Assembly (NCBI GenBank): GCA_017519185.1
Contig: JAFWSX010000013.1
Coordinates: 1 to 64,000 of the forward strand
Source of the DNA: Bacteroidales bacterium
GTDB taxonomy: Bacteria > Bacteroidota > Bacteroidia > Bacteroidales > UBA932
Direction: 5' to 3'
DNA length: 64,000 nt
Shown: positions 8,357 through 17,089 of the stretch, piece by piece
Layout of the letters: each line of letters starts with the position of its first letter
Numbering within the stretch: position 1 is the first letter of the stretch
The notes under the pieces: generated by a model
Told to the model about the DNA's origin: nothing
Database searches by the model: none
Seen by the model: only the letters and a program-made list of their open reading frames with translations
Position numbers and translations under genes: made by a program

Positions 8357-9442
8357 TCAGAAACGCACGTAATACTCGAACCAGATTTCGTTGAACTTCT
8401 GGCCGGTGGGCTTGTTGTCGTTGTAGCGGTATTCAAGCTGGAACATCAGGTTCTTGTGGAGGCGGAACTGGGGAGCGATGGAATAGATGACGGATTGACT
8501 GTCCGTAGTGGCGTTGTCACGATACGCGTCATATTTGAGGAATACCTTAAACCAGTCGACCACGGGCACACCGACAGTTGCATAGTATGCATCTGCGATA
8601 CCGGAATCGGTTGCAGTTGGATATAACTTGCCGGTCGACGGGTCGATTGAAGAAGCCTTATATCCCTTTGAGTGGACATATTCGGCCCTGGCAGACCAGT
8701 TGTTGTGTTCGTACTTTGCGCCGAAGGCATAACGCTTGCGGTCGACCGTTACCTTGCCGTCCGACCAGTCACCATCCCATGCAAAAGCGCCTATATAGAG
8801 ATCTTTTATCGGTTGAATCTGGATTGTTCCGATAATGTCTTTCCTGGCATTATTGTCGGCCCTGTTGATACCGTTACCGTTATATAAGCCCAGCTGGTAG
8901 TGGATAAGCCTATGCTGGTCCTCTCCTACAGGGAACAGGTCTCCTTGTATTTGAATGCCCAAGTCACGCCCTCCCATGGAAGCCTCTCCGCAGCGGTCCC
9001 CCATTCCGGCCAACTTCTTGATGGCCTGGGAGTAATCACCGACGCCCACGTCCCAGGGATTCATGGGGTTCTCAAAGGTGAAGGCACGCTTGAATTCACC
9101 CATCTTGATGCTGAATTCCTTGTATCTGGCCCATTCCAGATAAAAATCCTTGACGTGCGGGGTACCGTTGATTTCAAACTGAATACGATAGTTGAAATCG
9201 CGCAGGACGGTTCCGTCGACATAAGTACGGATAAGCCGTACGCCCAGGCCCGGGCCGTTGTTTGCGCCTTCTTGGCTTGAATACTTGTATGACCCGATGA
9301 TAAAGGCACCGAATTTAGGCTTGCTCGCAAAATCCGTCAACTTATAGCCATATTGGGGAGAAAAATCCTCTTCCTCTTGGGCGAATGCGGTGAATGACAG
9401 CAACAAAGAGCCAATCAATAATAAAAATCTCTTCATCTTCAT
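8357..9442 (-). CDS. Outer-membrane porin (phosphate-selective porin O/P-like)
   Basis: This 361-residue protein has a cleavable signal peptide ending SFTAFAQ. Its body is made of alternating amphipathic strands with many aromatic residues and ends with Phe (YYVRF), the usual beta-barrel terminal signal. The pattern GYKLTDFASKPKFGAFIIGSY and later DWFKVFLKYDAY match the OprP/OprO-like porin family common in Bacteroidota. It probably allows diffusion of small anions across the outer membrane. A Met at codon 3 is an equally good start. Confidence 0.78.
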   Translation of the reverse strand: MKMKRFLLLIGSLLLSFTAFAQEEEDFSPQYGYKLTDFASKPKFGAFIIGSYKYSSQEGANNGPGLGVRLIRTYVDGTVLRDFNYRIQFEINGTPHVKDFYLEWARYKEFSIKMGEFKRAFTFENPMNPWDVGVGDYSQAIKKLAGMGDRCGEASMGGRDLGIQIQGDLFPVGEDQHRLIHYQLGLYNGNGINRADNNARKDIIGTIQIQPIKDLYIGAFAWDGDWSDGKVTVDRKRYAFGAKYEHNNWSARAEYVHSKGYKASSIDPSTGKLYPTATDSGIADAYYATVGVPVVDWFKVFLKYDAYRDNATTDSQSVIYSIAPQFRLHKNLMFQLEYRYNDNKPTGQKFNEIWFEYYVRF

Positions 9443-9481
9443 TGGAAATAGTATAAGTGGCAGACAATCAATATACCATCA

Positions 9482-9489
9482 CAAATATA
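9482..9489 (-). promoter_or_regulatory. -7 element for the porin gene
   Basis: Minus-strand TATATTTG, 39 bases before the porin start, matches the TAnnTTTG consensus. Confidence 0.5.
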
Positions 9490-9569
9490 CGATATTCAGA
9501 TTATTTCACCATAGGTCAGGGAAATGGTCTCACTATTTGCCGGAACACCCCACTCTGAACAAAAATTCC

Positions 9570-9577
9570 TAAATTTG
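9570..9577 (+). promoter_or_regulatory. -7 element abutting the truncated uvrC start
   Basis: TAAATTTG ends only 5 bases before the ATG at 9583, so the transcript would have almost no leader. Confidence 0.55.
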
Positions 9578-9582
9578 TGACA

Positions 9583-9828
9583 ATGGAAGTCCGCGAAAAA
9601 GTCGAATATCTGCCTCATTCCCCGGGGGTTTACCGTTTCCTCAACGAGGAAGGGACGGTGATTTATGTGGGAAAGGCGAAGGACCTCAAGCGCCGCGTGT
9701 CGCAGTATTTCCGGCCGCCTGAGTCGCTGGACCGCAAGACCCGCGCCATGGTGAGCAAGATTGCCGACCTGATGCACACCGTCGTGGCTTTCGAGGAGGA
9801 TGCATTCCTGCTTGATAAAACCTCATAA
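9583..9828 (+). pseudogene. uvrC: UvrC cut off after its GIY-YIG domain
   Basis: The 81 codons match the UvrC N-terminus very well: LPHSPGVYRFLNEEG, VIYVGKAKDLKRRVSQYF, TRAMVSKIADL, then EEDAFLLDKTS and a stop. Full UvrC is about 600 residues, so the UVR, RNase H-like and helix-hairpin-helix parts are missing, and none of them is elsewhere in the window. The break falls right after the region corresponding to LLExNLIK, so the nuclease core itself is nearly complete. It is either a decayed gene at a rearrangement junction or a free-standing GIY-YIG protein. The ECF sigma promoter starts 32 bases after the stop. Confidence 0.85.
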
Positions 9829-9860
9829 TCGAGGCTGCGTAAAATTTTCTTAATTTTTAT

Positions 9861-9890
9861 GCAGTATTTCCGACATCTTGTCGTTATATA
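9861..9890 (+). promoter_or_regulatory. ECF-type promoter, copy 1 (before the first sigma gene)
   Basis: GCAGTATT at 9861-9868, a 13-base spacer and CGTTATATA at 9882-9890 match two other promoters in this window exactly in both boxes and in spacing. The CGTT core is typical of ECF -10 elements. The ATG of the sigma gene comes 4 bases after the box, which predicts a leaderless or nearly leaderless mRNA. Confidence 0.8.
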
Positions 9891-9894
9891 ATAA

Positions 9895-10482
9895 ATGACC
9901 GAGCAGGAACTGGCCAGCAGATGTGCGCGAGGAGATGATGCAGCACGCAAGGAACTGTATATGACATACAGTCCCAGACTGCTTTCGCTTTGCAGGCGCT
10001 ATGCAGACAACGATGCCGAGGCCGAAGATATGATGCAGGACGCCTTCATTAAAATCTTCAGCGTCATAGGAAGGTTTGTCTGGACCCGCCCTGGTTCTCT
10101 CTATTCCTGGATGGCGAGGGTGGCACTCAACCAGGCCTTTGACTCCGCAAGGAAACGGCGCAGGCTGGCCCGTGAGATGATGGATATAGAAGTTCTGCCC
10201 GATGTCCAGTCAGATGAACCGGATTATGACGAGACAGCCGCCGTTCCTTTCGATGAATTGCAGAAGATGATCGCCGCTTTGCCTGAAGGATGCCAGACCA
10301 TCTTCAAACTCTATTGTATTGATGGCTTGTCTCACAAGGAGATAGCATCCTTGCTCGATATTAAAGAGAAAAGCTCTTCCTCTGGCCTGGCAAGGGCACG
10401 AGCCTCACTTGCCAGAGCCATTCGAAAATATCTTAATGAAAATAAGCAGTTTTTTAATAAAAATGACGTTATTAATATGTAA
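9895..10482 (+). CDS. ECF-family RNA polymerase sigma factor
   Basis: The 195-residue protein has region 2 (YMTYSPRLLSLCRRY, then EAEDMMQDAFIKIF) and region 4 (LPEGCQTIFKLYCIDGLSHKEIASLLDI), the two-domain layout of ECF sigma factors. It directs RNA polymerase to promoters of one type. Its own gene carries the shared GCAGTATT/CGTTATATA promoter, so positive autoregulation is likely. The next gene, 12 bases downstream, looks like its anti-sigma factor. The first three codons could be upstream of the true start if transcription begins later, but no other Met precedes region 2. Confidence 0.92.
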   Translation: MTEQELASRCARGDDAARKELYMTYSPRLLSLCRRYADNDAEAEDMMQDAFIKIFSVIGRFVWTRPGSLYSWMARVALNQAFDSARKRRRLAREMMDIEVLPDVQSDEPDYDETAAVPFDELQKMIAALPEGCQTIFKLYCIDGLSHKEIASLLDIKEKSSSSGLARARASLARAIRKYLNENKQFFNKNDVINM

Positions 10483-10494
10483 TAAGTAGTTGCA

Positions 10495-11733
10495 ATGGAA
10501 CTAAAACCTAAAAAAGACTGGACCGATGCCATCCGGGAGAAATATCTCTCGGAACTCCCCGAAAGCACTTCTGCCGTCGGGTGGGAGGCAATAGGACGTC
10601 GACTGCACCGCAGAACTGTGCTTCGCCGCAGCGCAGTAGCCGCAGCCATCCTGTTGCCTTTCACTGCACTGCTCATCTGGAGTCCCTGGCACAACGCAGT
10701 CCCTGCCCTGGAAAGCCCTGTCGCAATTGTGGAAGAGGCTCCCGCAGTTCCGGATGTTGATGAGGAAGCAGCTATTGCTCCTGATTCAACGGCAATCCGT
10801 AATGCAGTCCAGCAAGCAGAAAAGCCTGTGTTCATCGCTCAGCCAGAGCAGTCCCAAGTTGCTGATGACCTGTCCCGTGAGCAGCAATTGCCCACTACCC
10901 CTTCTGCGGATACTGAAACCGCCGGCCCTGATTCTTCTGCCACAAACACTCAGGGTCCCTCAGAACAACCCTCACCACGCCAGATCCGGGAACTCGTGCC
11001 TGACGACCTGATGGCCTTCGCCGAGCCAGAACCCAGGCAGCGCCTGAAAGTTTCTGTCGGCTTGAGTGCCGGAACCGTGGCTGGGCAGCGTGATATGAGG
11101 CTCAACACAATGTCTGCACCGTATTTTGCAAAACTTGCCTATATGAACTATGGACCATCCATTCAAACGGCAGGCAAGATCAGTCTCTCAAATATAGACA
11201 GACAGTATTACAGTTATTTGCAGACTAAGTCGGCGAGCAATGTCTTCATGCCGAACCCTTCAACACCATCCGATGTGCAGTACAGGCACGACCTCCCCCT
11301 CACATTCGGCTTGTTGGCAAAAGTCGGTCTGCTTCCCTGGCTGGGTGTCGAGAGCGGTGTGGAATATACATACCTGCACTCGGTCGCCGATTCGTATACC
11401 GGCATCTTGGACCAGCGGCTCCATTTTATCGGCGTTCCTGTCAGGCTCGATGCTCGAATCTGGTCAAACTCTTCTTTTGAACTCTATGCTGCGCTTGGAG
11501 GCAAAGCTGAAAAGTGCGTCTCGGCAATCCTGGGGCAGATACAATGTGATGAGCGCAGAATCCAACTGGCTGCTGAGGTGGCAGGGGGTATACAATACCG
11601 GCTGTGGAAGAGCACATATCTTTATCTCCAACCCGAGCTGTCTTGGTATTTGACAAAAACAGACCTTATTACTTACCGGTCTGAGAACCCTCTGGCTTTC
11701 TCGTTTGACGCCGGTCTCCGATTTGAGCTGTAA
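10495..11733 (+). CDS. Putative dual-membrane-spanning anti-sigma factor with beta-barrel domain
   Basis: This 412-residue protein has a charged cytoplasmic head (1-45) and one membrane helix at about 46-62. A Pro/Glu/Ser-rich linker follows (about 65-190), then a region of alternating strands (about 195-412) ending FDAGLRFEL like an outer-membrane beta-barrel. A family with this plan (Dma) is known in Bacteroides to bind an ECF sigma factor inside the cell and sense the outer membrane. The gene lies 12 bases after the sigma gene, which fits. I assign the role from layout and context; no anti-sigma motif is strong enough on its own. Confidence 0.72.
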   Translation: MELKPKKDWTDAIREKYLSELPESTSAVGWEAIGRRLHRRTVLRRSAVAAAILLPFTALLIWSPWHNAVPALESPVAIVEEAPAVPDVDEEAAIAPDSTAIRNAVQQAEKPVFIAQPEQSQVADDLSREQQLPTTPSADTETAGPDSSATNTQGPSEQPSPRQIRELVPDDLMAFAEPEPRQRLKVSVGLSAGTVAGQRDMRLNTMSAPYFAKLAYMNYGPSIQTAGKISLSNIDRQYYSYLQTKSASNVFMPNPSTPSDVQYRHDLPLTFGLLAKVGLLPWLGVESGVEYTYLHSVADSYTGILDQRLHFIGVPVRLDARIWSNSSFELYAALGGKAEKCVSAILGQIQCDERRIQLAAEVAGGIQYRLWKSTYLYLQPELSWYLTKTDLITYRSENPLAFSFDAGLRFEL

Positions 11734-11757
11734 TCAATATATAGAATTCATTATACT

Positions 11758-12444
11758 ATGAAACAGATAAGATATATTATAGGGTGTGTCACAATAGCCT
11801 TGTTTCTGTCTGGATGCATTGAAAAGATAGGGTCGGCTGAGGAATGGCCACATACAGCAGGGGGTGTGACAAAAGCTGAACAGATTATTCCTATGGATTC
11901 ATATCGTTTGCACATCAGCTTCAAGGATCCTGCAGGTCACGATTTGCTGGAGCAGACGGCCTACTACAAGTCTGACCCTACCAGCCCGAAATACCTCGGA
12001 GAGGTCAATCCGGATTTTTATACTCTCAGAATAGCATCCTCATATGTCTATGCTCTTGATACTTATTATTTTACTTTGGCGAAATTCGACGAGCATCATA
12101 GTTGGCTGCCGACAGACATCAACGGAGTATATCATGACAAGGGGACATGGTATTTATCAAACGATTTCATAATACAGTCAAAGCCTGATGGCTCACCGTA
12201 TAGCCCATTACGATATAATATCTGTTGTCCGACAATATTTGGAAGTACATGGTTTCACACCCTCATCACTTGGTGGGAAGAGGGGCCAAGGGACGAGAAG
12301 AGCGGACAACATTTTCCTATATGCGTAAGAGCAAATATCGACGGCAGAGAAATAACACCGGTAATTGGCATCACTTATAATGAGAAAAACGAGCCCTACT
12401 ATTTTGGATACTTCCTGGACATAGTTGTCGACAGGTTAAATTAA
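11758..12444 (+). CDS. Lipoprotein of a four-member window family (member A)
   Basis: A 228-residue lipoprotein with lipobox LSGC (Cys20). I do not recognise a named domain. It shares an ordered set of blocks with genes at 13564, 45869 and 51593: an early ISFKDPAGHDLLE block, VNPDFYTLRI, WYLSN, the core CPTIFG followed by a spaced His and ITWWEE, a second Cys in PICVRA, DGREITP, and a closing YFLDIVVD. The two shared Cys suggest a disulfide or metal site. It lies 24 bases after the anti-sigma gene, so it is probably in the sigma operon. AT content is higher than in neighbouring housekeeping genes. Confidence 0.75.
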   Translation: MKQIRYIIGCVTIALFLSGCIEKIGSAEEWPHTAGGVTKAEQIIPMDSYRLHISFKDPAGHDLLEQTAYYKSDPTSPKYLGEVNPDFYTLRIASSYVYALDTYYFTLAKFDEHHSWLPTDINGVYHDKGTWYLSNDFIIQSKPDGSPYSPLRYNICCPTIFGSTWFHTLITWWEEGPRDEKSGQHFPICVRANIDGREITPVIGITYNEKNEPYYFGYFLDIVVDRLN

Positions 12445-12478
12445 TTTACCTTTACGGAAAATCTATTGACAGACTACT

Positions 12479-13492
12479 ATGATTCAGCGTTCTTTCTGTC
12501 TGGTGCTGGTTTTACTGCTTGTCTGCGGCTGTTCTGAAAAGTGGAATGGTGTCGATCCCAACGCCGTCGAAGATTTTGAAATCAAAGGCTTGACTCTTGA
12601 CAATTTCCCTTTTATGGACTGTTCGACGAGTACCAGCCCTCTTCGGGATATGGTTATGTACAATCTGCTCGACATTCCGTATGGTTGGGGAATGAATGTC
12701 GTGACAGGGTCGCAGTACGAGATCTTTTTCCACCTTCCTGAAGGAATGGAGACGGGGAGCGACGAACATAAGGCGTTTGCGGCAAAGATACGTGAGTTGA
12801 AACAGGCCAGCGGCTCTCACGAAGCCTACGTCAATCTGATCGACGGAGTGACCGGCGTCATCATAGATTCCCGCGACATTTCCCGCAATGAGAAAAATTA
12901 TGCCGACGAAAAGCACGTGACGATTGAGACGAAACCATTGGCGTGGGACGCCCTGGTCTTTGTCGTACATCCTGGCAATAAAGTCAAGTCGCTTACGCAG
13001 GATCAGATACGCAAGATATACACAGGTGAGATAACCAACTGGAAAATGGTGGGAGGGGACGACTTGGAGATACACGCCTACACACGCAATGTAGACTCCG
13101 GCAGCCAGGAGAAGATGGAGACGCTTGTGATGGACGGGCTCAAGATGATTGACAATCCTGTATATATGGGCGGTGCGATGCTCTCTCCTTACCTGTCCAT
13201 CGAGATGGATCCTTGCGGCATCGGTTATACCCCATACTATTTCTGTGAAAGTATGGTCCGCGACCTTCACGACGTCAGGGTCATCGCCGTGGACGGAGCG
13301 TATCCCACATCAGAGACGATAATGAAAGCCGTAAAAGGCGAGAAAGGGGCATATCCATACTTCTCAAACATCTACGCTGCAATCCGCTCCGACGAATCCG
13401 ACAACTCCCTTTCAAGGCAGATCTACAAGTGGCTCTCTACCCCCAGGGCAAAGGATATCATCGACGAGAGCGGATATATATCCATAAGGTAA
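12479..13492 (+). CDS. PstS-like periplasmic binding lipoprotein
   Basis: The 337-residue protein has a lipobox VCGC (Cys18) and a type II periplasmic-binding fold. The block LTQDQIRKIYTGEITNWKMVGG is the hallmark of PstS-like phosphate-binding proteins, and the end (YKWLSTPRAKDIIDESGY) fits too. No ABC permease or ATPase gene is nearby, so it may act as a sensor or scavenging protein rather than a transporter part. It is the last gene of the sigma-anti-sigma-lipoprotein run, 34 bases after the previous stop. Confidence 0.75.
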   Translation: MIQRSFCLVLVLLLVCGCSEKWNGVDPNAVEDFEIKGLTLDNFPFMDCSTSTSPLRDMVMYNLLDIPYGWGMNVVTGSQYEIFFHLPEGMETGSDEHKAFAAKIRELKQASGSHEAYVNLIDGVTGVIIDSRDISRNEKNYADEKHVTIETKPLAWDALVFVVHPGNKVKSLTQDQIRKIYTGEITNWKMVGGDDLEIHAYTRNVDSGSQEKMETLVMDGLKMIDNPVYMGGAMLSPYLSIEMDPCGIGYTPYYFCESMVRDLHDVRVIAVDGAYPTSETIMKAVKGEKGAYPYFSNIYAAIRSDESDNSLSRQIYKWLSTPRAKDIIDESGYISIR

Positions 13493-13508
13493 TATTATGA
13501 TTTTTGAT

Positions 13509-13538
13509 GCAGTATTTCGCAAATCGATGCGTTATATA
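13509..13538 (+). promoter_or_regulatory. ECF-type promoter, copy 2 (before lipoprotein B)
   Basis: GCAGTATT, 13 bases, CGTTATATA, identical in boxes and spacing to copies at 9861 and 52319. The start codon is at 13564, giving a short normal leader. Confidence 0.8.
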
Positions 13539-13563
13539 GGTAGAATCATTATTAAACATCGTT

Positions 13564-14400
13564 ATGAAAACACTTATTAAATTTATCCTTGTGGCTGCGC
13601 TCGTCTTTACTGCTTCGTGCTCGAAGGATAACTTAGATTTATCTCAACAATCTGACTACCTGTCAGCCATTGATGCCCTTGCCAAAGCATCTGATGAGTC
13701 TACAGAGTATGATCCTTCAGCTCCTTTTACTGTAGATGATGTGTTGGATCATATTTTTAATTCATCGAATCAGGTAAGGACATATAGAATTGCTTTTAAT
13801 TTTAAAGATGCCGACGGTAACGAGCTGGCCGAACCTTTCGTAGAAGAGCAGTGGATAAGAAAAGGCGACAGCCGCTGGTGGGGAGAAATCAATCCTGATA
13901 AATACAAGTTGGACTTTATATTGCCCAATCCTCCTGCTTGGTGGGACAATACGATTTACAATCACAGAGCCGCCCCTGGTTTTATCCCTGCCGTCAATCG
14001 TCCAAGACTGTCGATGTGTAGATTTGATGATAAAGGTGTAATGAGTGACAATACCCTCGTCGCCGAGGAAAATGATAATTGCAGTTGGTATTTATGCAAC
14101 GAATTTGGCTACATGATAGATGATTTCGCGCTGCAGGAGACCGTAAAATACCAGATAACTTGCCCGACAATTTTCGGTGACAACGCAGTGCACGAGTTTA
14201 TTACTTACTGGAAGGAAGATGAGGACTTGAATCCTGATGCTGCCCAACGATTTGCCACTTGCACAAAAGTAGAATATGACGGCAAGGAAATTACCCCCAT
14301 AAAAGGAGTAACTATCATACATTACGATTTATCCGATCCTTACGAAGACGTGGATGTCAGATATGTCCATTATCTGGTCGACATCGTCCTCGACAAGTAA
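13564..14400 (+). CDS. Lipoprotein of the four-member window family (member B)
   Basis: A 278-residue lipoprotein (lipobox TASC, Cys19) with an extra stretch of about 50 residues before the shared region. It has FNFKDADGNELAEPF, INPDKYKLDF, WYLCNEFG, the core CPTIFGDNAVHEFITYWKED, a second Cys in ATCTKV, DGKEITP and the end HYLVDIVLDK. It is the family member with the clearest ECF promoter of its own, so it is probably a direct sigma target. A strong bidirectional terminator follows. The function is unknown; the signal predicts an envelope location. Confidence 0.78.
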   Translation: MKTLIKFILVAALVFTASCSKDNLDLSQQSDYLSAIDALAKASDESTEYDPSAPFTVDDVLDHIFNSSNQVRTYRIAFNFKDADGNELAEPFVEEQWIRKGDSRWWGEINPDKYKLDFILPNPPAWWDNTIYNHRAAPGFIPAVNRPRLSMCRFDDKGVMSDNTLVAEENDNCSWYLCNEFGYMIDDFALQETVKYQITCPTIFGDNAVHEFITYWKEDEDLNPDAAQRFATCTKVEYDGKEITPIKGVTIIHYDLSDPYEDVDVRYVHYLVDIVLDK

Positions 14401-14420
14401 TTCTTAACTGACACAAAAAA

Positions 14421-14449
14421 GGGAAGCATCAGACGATGCTTCCCTTTTT
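14421..14449. terminator. Bidirectional terminator between lipoprotein B and rpsC
   Basis: A perfect 10-base stem (GGGAAGCATC with its complement, loop AGAC) is flanked by A-runs on the left and T-runs on the right, so it works for both converging genes. Confidence 0.85.
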
Positions 14450-14466
14450 CATTTATGCGAAACAGG

Positions 14467-15231
14467 TTATTCTGCCCTGCGTGAATCACGACGCTGGCCA
14501 CCCCTGCGCTCGCCGCCGCGACGGTCACCGCCACGACGCTCACGACGCTCGCCGCCACGGTCGGCAGAAACTGCAGATGCAGAAACGCCTGCGTTGGGGC
14601 TGAGGTCACGCTTACCGTAGACTTCGCCGTTGCAGATCCAAACTTTCACGCCGAGAACGCCGACTTTGGTGTGAGCCTCTGCCAGTGCGTAGTCGATGTC
14701 AGCGCGGAAAGTGTGAAGAGGAGTACGACCCTCTTTGTAGAGTTCGCTGCGAGCCATTTCGGCGCCGCCCAGACGACCGCTGATGAGAACCTTGATGCCT
14801 TCTGCACCTACCCTCATGGTAGAAGCGATGGCCATCTTGATGGCGCGACGGTATGAAACGCGGCCTTCAACCTGACCGGCAATGTTGTTGGCAACGATGT
14901 TGGCATCAACCTCGGGGCGCTTAACCTCGAAGATGTTGATCTGGACATCCTTACCGCAAACCTTGCGGAGTTCTTCTTTCAGCTTGTCAACTTCCTGACC
15001 ACCCTTGCCGATGATGAAACCGGGGCGGGCGGTATGGATAGTAACAGTGATGACCTTCAAAGTGCGCTCGATGACGATCTTGCTAAGGCTGGCCTTTGCG
15101 AGACGTGCGTTGAGGTATTCGCGGATCTTTGCGTCATCCTGGATTCTTTCAGGGTAATTACCACACCAGTTGGAGTCCCAACCACGGATAATACCAATAC
15201 GGTTGCTGATAGGATTAGTTTTCTGTCCCAT
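14467..15231 (-). CDS. rpsC: 30S ribosomal protein uS3
   Basis: The 254-residue protein starts [20 protein letters not shown] and has the KH-type block [20 protein letters not shown], all typical of S3. The last 35 or so residues are an Arg/Gly-rich tail with repeated RRGG units, longer than the usual end. S3 lines the mRNA entry tunnel. It is the last gene of this transcription unit, ended by the hairpin at 14421. The genes that normally follow (rplP, rpmC, rpsQ and on) are absent. Confidence 0.97.
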   Translation of the reverse strand: MGQKTNPISNRIGIIRGWDSNWCGNYPERIQDDAKIREYLNARLAKASLSKIVIERTLKVITVTIHTARPGFIIGKGGQEVDKLKEELRKVCGKDVQINIFEVKRPEVDANIVANNIAGQVEGRVSYRRAIKMAIASTMRVGAEGIKVLISGRLGGAEMARSELYKEGRTPLHTFRADIDYALAEAHTKVGVLGVKVWICNGEVYGKRDLSPNAGVSASAVSADRGGERRERRGGDRRGGERRGGQRRDSRRAE

Positions 15232-15236
15232 AATTA

Positions 15237-15659
15237 TTATTCTTCCTCCTTAACTGGTTGTTTCTTGGTGTCGAGAACGATGGTGACGTGGTTGCTGCGC
15301 TTGCGGATGCGTGCTGCACGACCCTGGGGGGCGGTGCGGATGCGCTTCAGAGTGCGGCCCTCATTGACCATGATGGTCTTGATGTATACGTTGCCGTTCT
15401 CAAGTTCTTTACGGCTTTCTTCGTTCTTGGCCTCCCAGTTGGCGATAGCGCTGCGCAGGAGTTTGCCCATACGGTTAGAAGCCTCTTTCTTAGAGTACTT
15501 GAGCACATCGAGAGCGTGGTTGACTTCCATTCCACGGACCATGTCTGCTACAAGGCGTGACTTGCGCGGAGAGGTCGGAACGTTGTTCAGCTTCGCGATG
15601 GCTGTCTGTTTCTTTATTGCTTTCTGCCTTTCGGCCATTTCTCTTTTTCTTGCTCCCAT
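15237..15659 (-). CDS. rplV: 50S ribosomal protein uL22
   Basis: About 140 residues, starting at the ATG at 15659 ([14 protein letters not shown]), which matches Bacteroidota L22. An upstream in-frame TTG is less likely. The blocks [18 protein letters not shown] and [14 protein letters not shown] are diagnostic. L22 lines the exit tunnel. Confidence 0.96.
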   Translation of the reverse strand: MGARKREMAERQKAIKKQTAIAKLNNVPTSPRKSRLVADMVRGMEVNHALDVLKYSKKEASNRMGKLLRSAIANWEAKNEESRKELENGNVYIKTIMVNEGRTLKRIRTAPQGRAARIRKRSNHVTIVLDTKKQPVKEEE

Positions 15660-15671
15660 GGTAGTCAATTA

Positions 15672-15938
15672 TTAACGGTTACCACTATGACCTCTGAAAG
15701 TACGTGTAGGAGCAAACTCGCCGAGTTTGTGACCGACCATGTTTTCAGTTACATATACCGGAATAAATCTGTTACCGTTATGAACTGCGATAGTATGGCC
15801 GACAAAGTCAGGTGAAATCATGCTTGCACGTGACCAGGTCTTGATTACTTCTTTTTTCATTGTACCCTCATTCATGGCAAGTACTCGTTTTTCGAGAGCT
15901 TCCTGGATGTAGGGACCTTTTCTAAGTGAACGACTCAT
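15672..15938 (-). CDS. rpsS: 30S ribosomal protein uS19
   Basis: 88 residues starting [11 protein letters not shown], with [20 protein letters not shown] and a closing [10 protein letters not shown]. Length and motifs match S19 of the small-subunit head. It lies between rplB and rplV in the usual order. Confidence 0.97.
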   Translation of the reverse strand: MSRSLRKGPYIQEALEKRVLAMNEGTMKKEVIKTWSRASMISPDFVGHTIAVHNGNRFIPVYVTENMVGHKLGEFAPTRTFRGHSGNR

Positions 15939-15961
15939 AATTTCTCAAAAAATTTATTCCG

Positions 15962-16786
15962 TTATTTCTTTCTTCTTTCGATGATGAACTTGTTGCTGGT
16001 CTTCTTAGGATTACGAGTCTTGTAGCCCTTAGCAGGGAGGCCCTTGCGGCTGCGAGGATGTCCACCAGATGCGCGGCCTTCACCACCACCCATAGGGTGA
16101 TCAACAGGGTTCATAACAACACCACGGTTGTGAGGACGACGGCCGAGCCAGCGGCGGCGACCTGCCTTACCGTGAGATTCGAGGTTGTGTTCAGTGTTGG
16201 ATACGATGCCGACTGTAGCACGGCAAGAAACCAGCACCATGCGGGTCTCGCCTGAAGGGAGACGGAGGATAGCGTGGTTGCCTTCACGTGCAGTGAGCTG
16301 TGCGTAAGCACCGGCTGAACGTGCCATTGCAGCACCTGTGCCGGGACGGAGCTCGATGCAGTGTACGAGGGTACCCAGAGGAATTTCACCGAGAGGAAGA
16401 GAGTTTCCGATTTCGGGAGCGACACCGCTTCCTGAAGAAATCTTCTGACCTACTTTCAGTCCGTTCGGAGCAATGATATAACGTTTCTCGCCATCTTCAT
16501 ACTGTACCAGAGCGATACGAGCTGTACGGTTCGGGTCGTACTCGATGGTTTTCACTGTTGCAGAATATTTGTCTTTGTCGCGAAGGAAATCGACTACGCG
16601 GTACATCTGCTTGTGGCCACCGCCGATATAGCGGACGGTCATCTTACCCTGGTTGTTGCGGCCACCGCTCTTGCGGAGGGGCTTCAGAAGGGATTTTTCG
16701 GGAGTCGTGCAAGTGATGTCATCATATGCACTGATAACTTTATTTCTCTGACCGGGAGTTACCGGTTTGAATTTACGAACTGCCAT
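15962..16786 (-). CDS. rplB: 50S ribosomal protein uL2
   Basis: 274 residues, starting [34 protein letters not shown] and the C-terminal block [24 protein letters not shown], which holds the conserved His region near the peptidyl-transferase centre, are intact. Confidence 0.97.
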   Translation of the reverse strand: MAVRKFKPVTPGQRNKVISAYDDITCTTPEKSLLKPLRKSGGRNNQGKMTVRYIGGGHKQMYRVVDFLRDKDKYSATVKTIEYDPNRTARIALVQYEDGEKRYIIAPNGLKVGQKISSGSGVAPEIGNSLPLGEIPLGTLVHCIELRPGTGAAMARSAGAYAQLTAREGNHAILRLPSGETRMVLVSCRATVGIVSNTEHNLESHGKAGRRRWLGRRPHNRGVVMNPVDHPMGGGEGRASGGHPRSRKGLPAKGYKTRNPKKTSNKFIIERRKK

Positions 16787-16790
16787 GACC

Positions 16791-17081
16791 TTAAATGTTA
16801 CTGTAGAAATCTATTTTATCATCTGCGGCCAAAGTCACGAAAGCTTTCTTGTAGTTATTAGTGCGGCCTGTCAACATACCTGCTTTTGTATAGCGGCTTT
16901 TTACTTTACCATGGTATCTTACGGTATTGACTGACAATACAGAGACACCATACATCTGCTCGACCGCTTTCTTGATCTCCACCTTGTTGGCGTTGCGGTC
17001 AACTATAAAACCGTAACGGTTCATCTTATCGCCTAGAACCGTCATCTTTTCAGTTACAACTGGCTTAATTAAAATTCCCAT
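16791..17081 (-). CDS. rplW: 50S ribosomal protein uL23
   Basis: 96 residues, starting [14 protein letters not shown], with [25 protein letters not shown]23 sits at the tunnel exit and docks signal recognition particle and trigger factor. It lies 4 bases before rplB. Confidence 0.96.
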   Translation of the reverse strand: MGILIKPVVTEKMTVLGDKMNRYGFIVDRNANKVEIKKAVEQMYGVSVLSVNTVRYHGKVKSRYTKAGMLTGRTNNYKKAFVTLAADDKIDFYSNI

Positions 17082-17089
17082 CGCTCAAA

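Noticed and set aside
16475-16505. A near match to the ECF promoter on the minus strand inside rplB
   Set aside because: The boxes match only partly and the spacer is 14 rather than 13 bases; it lies in the middle of a conserved coding region.
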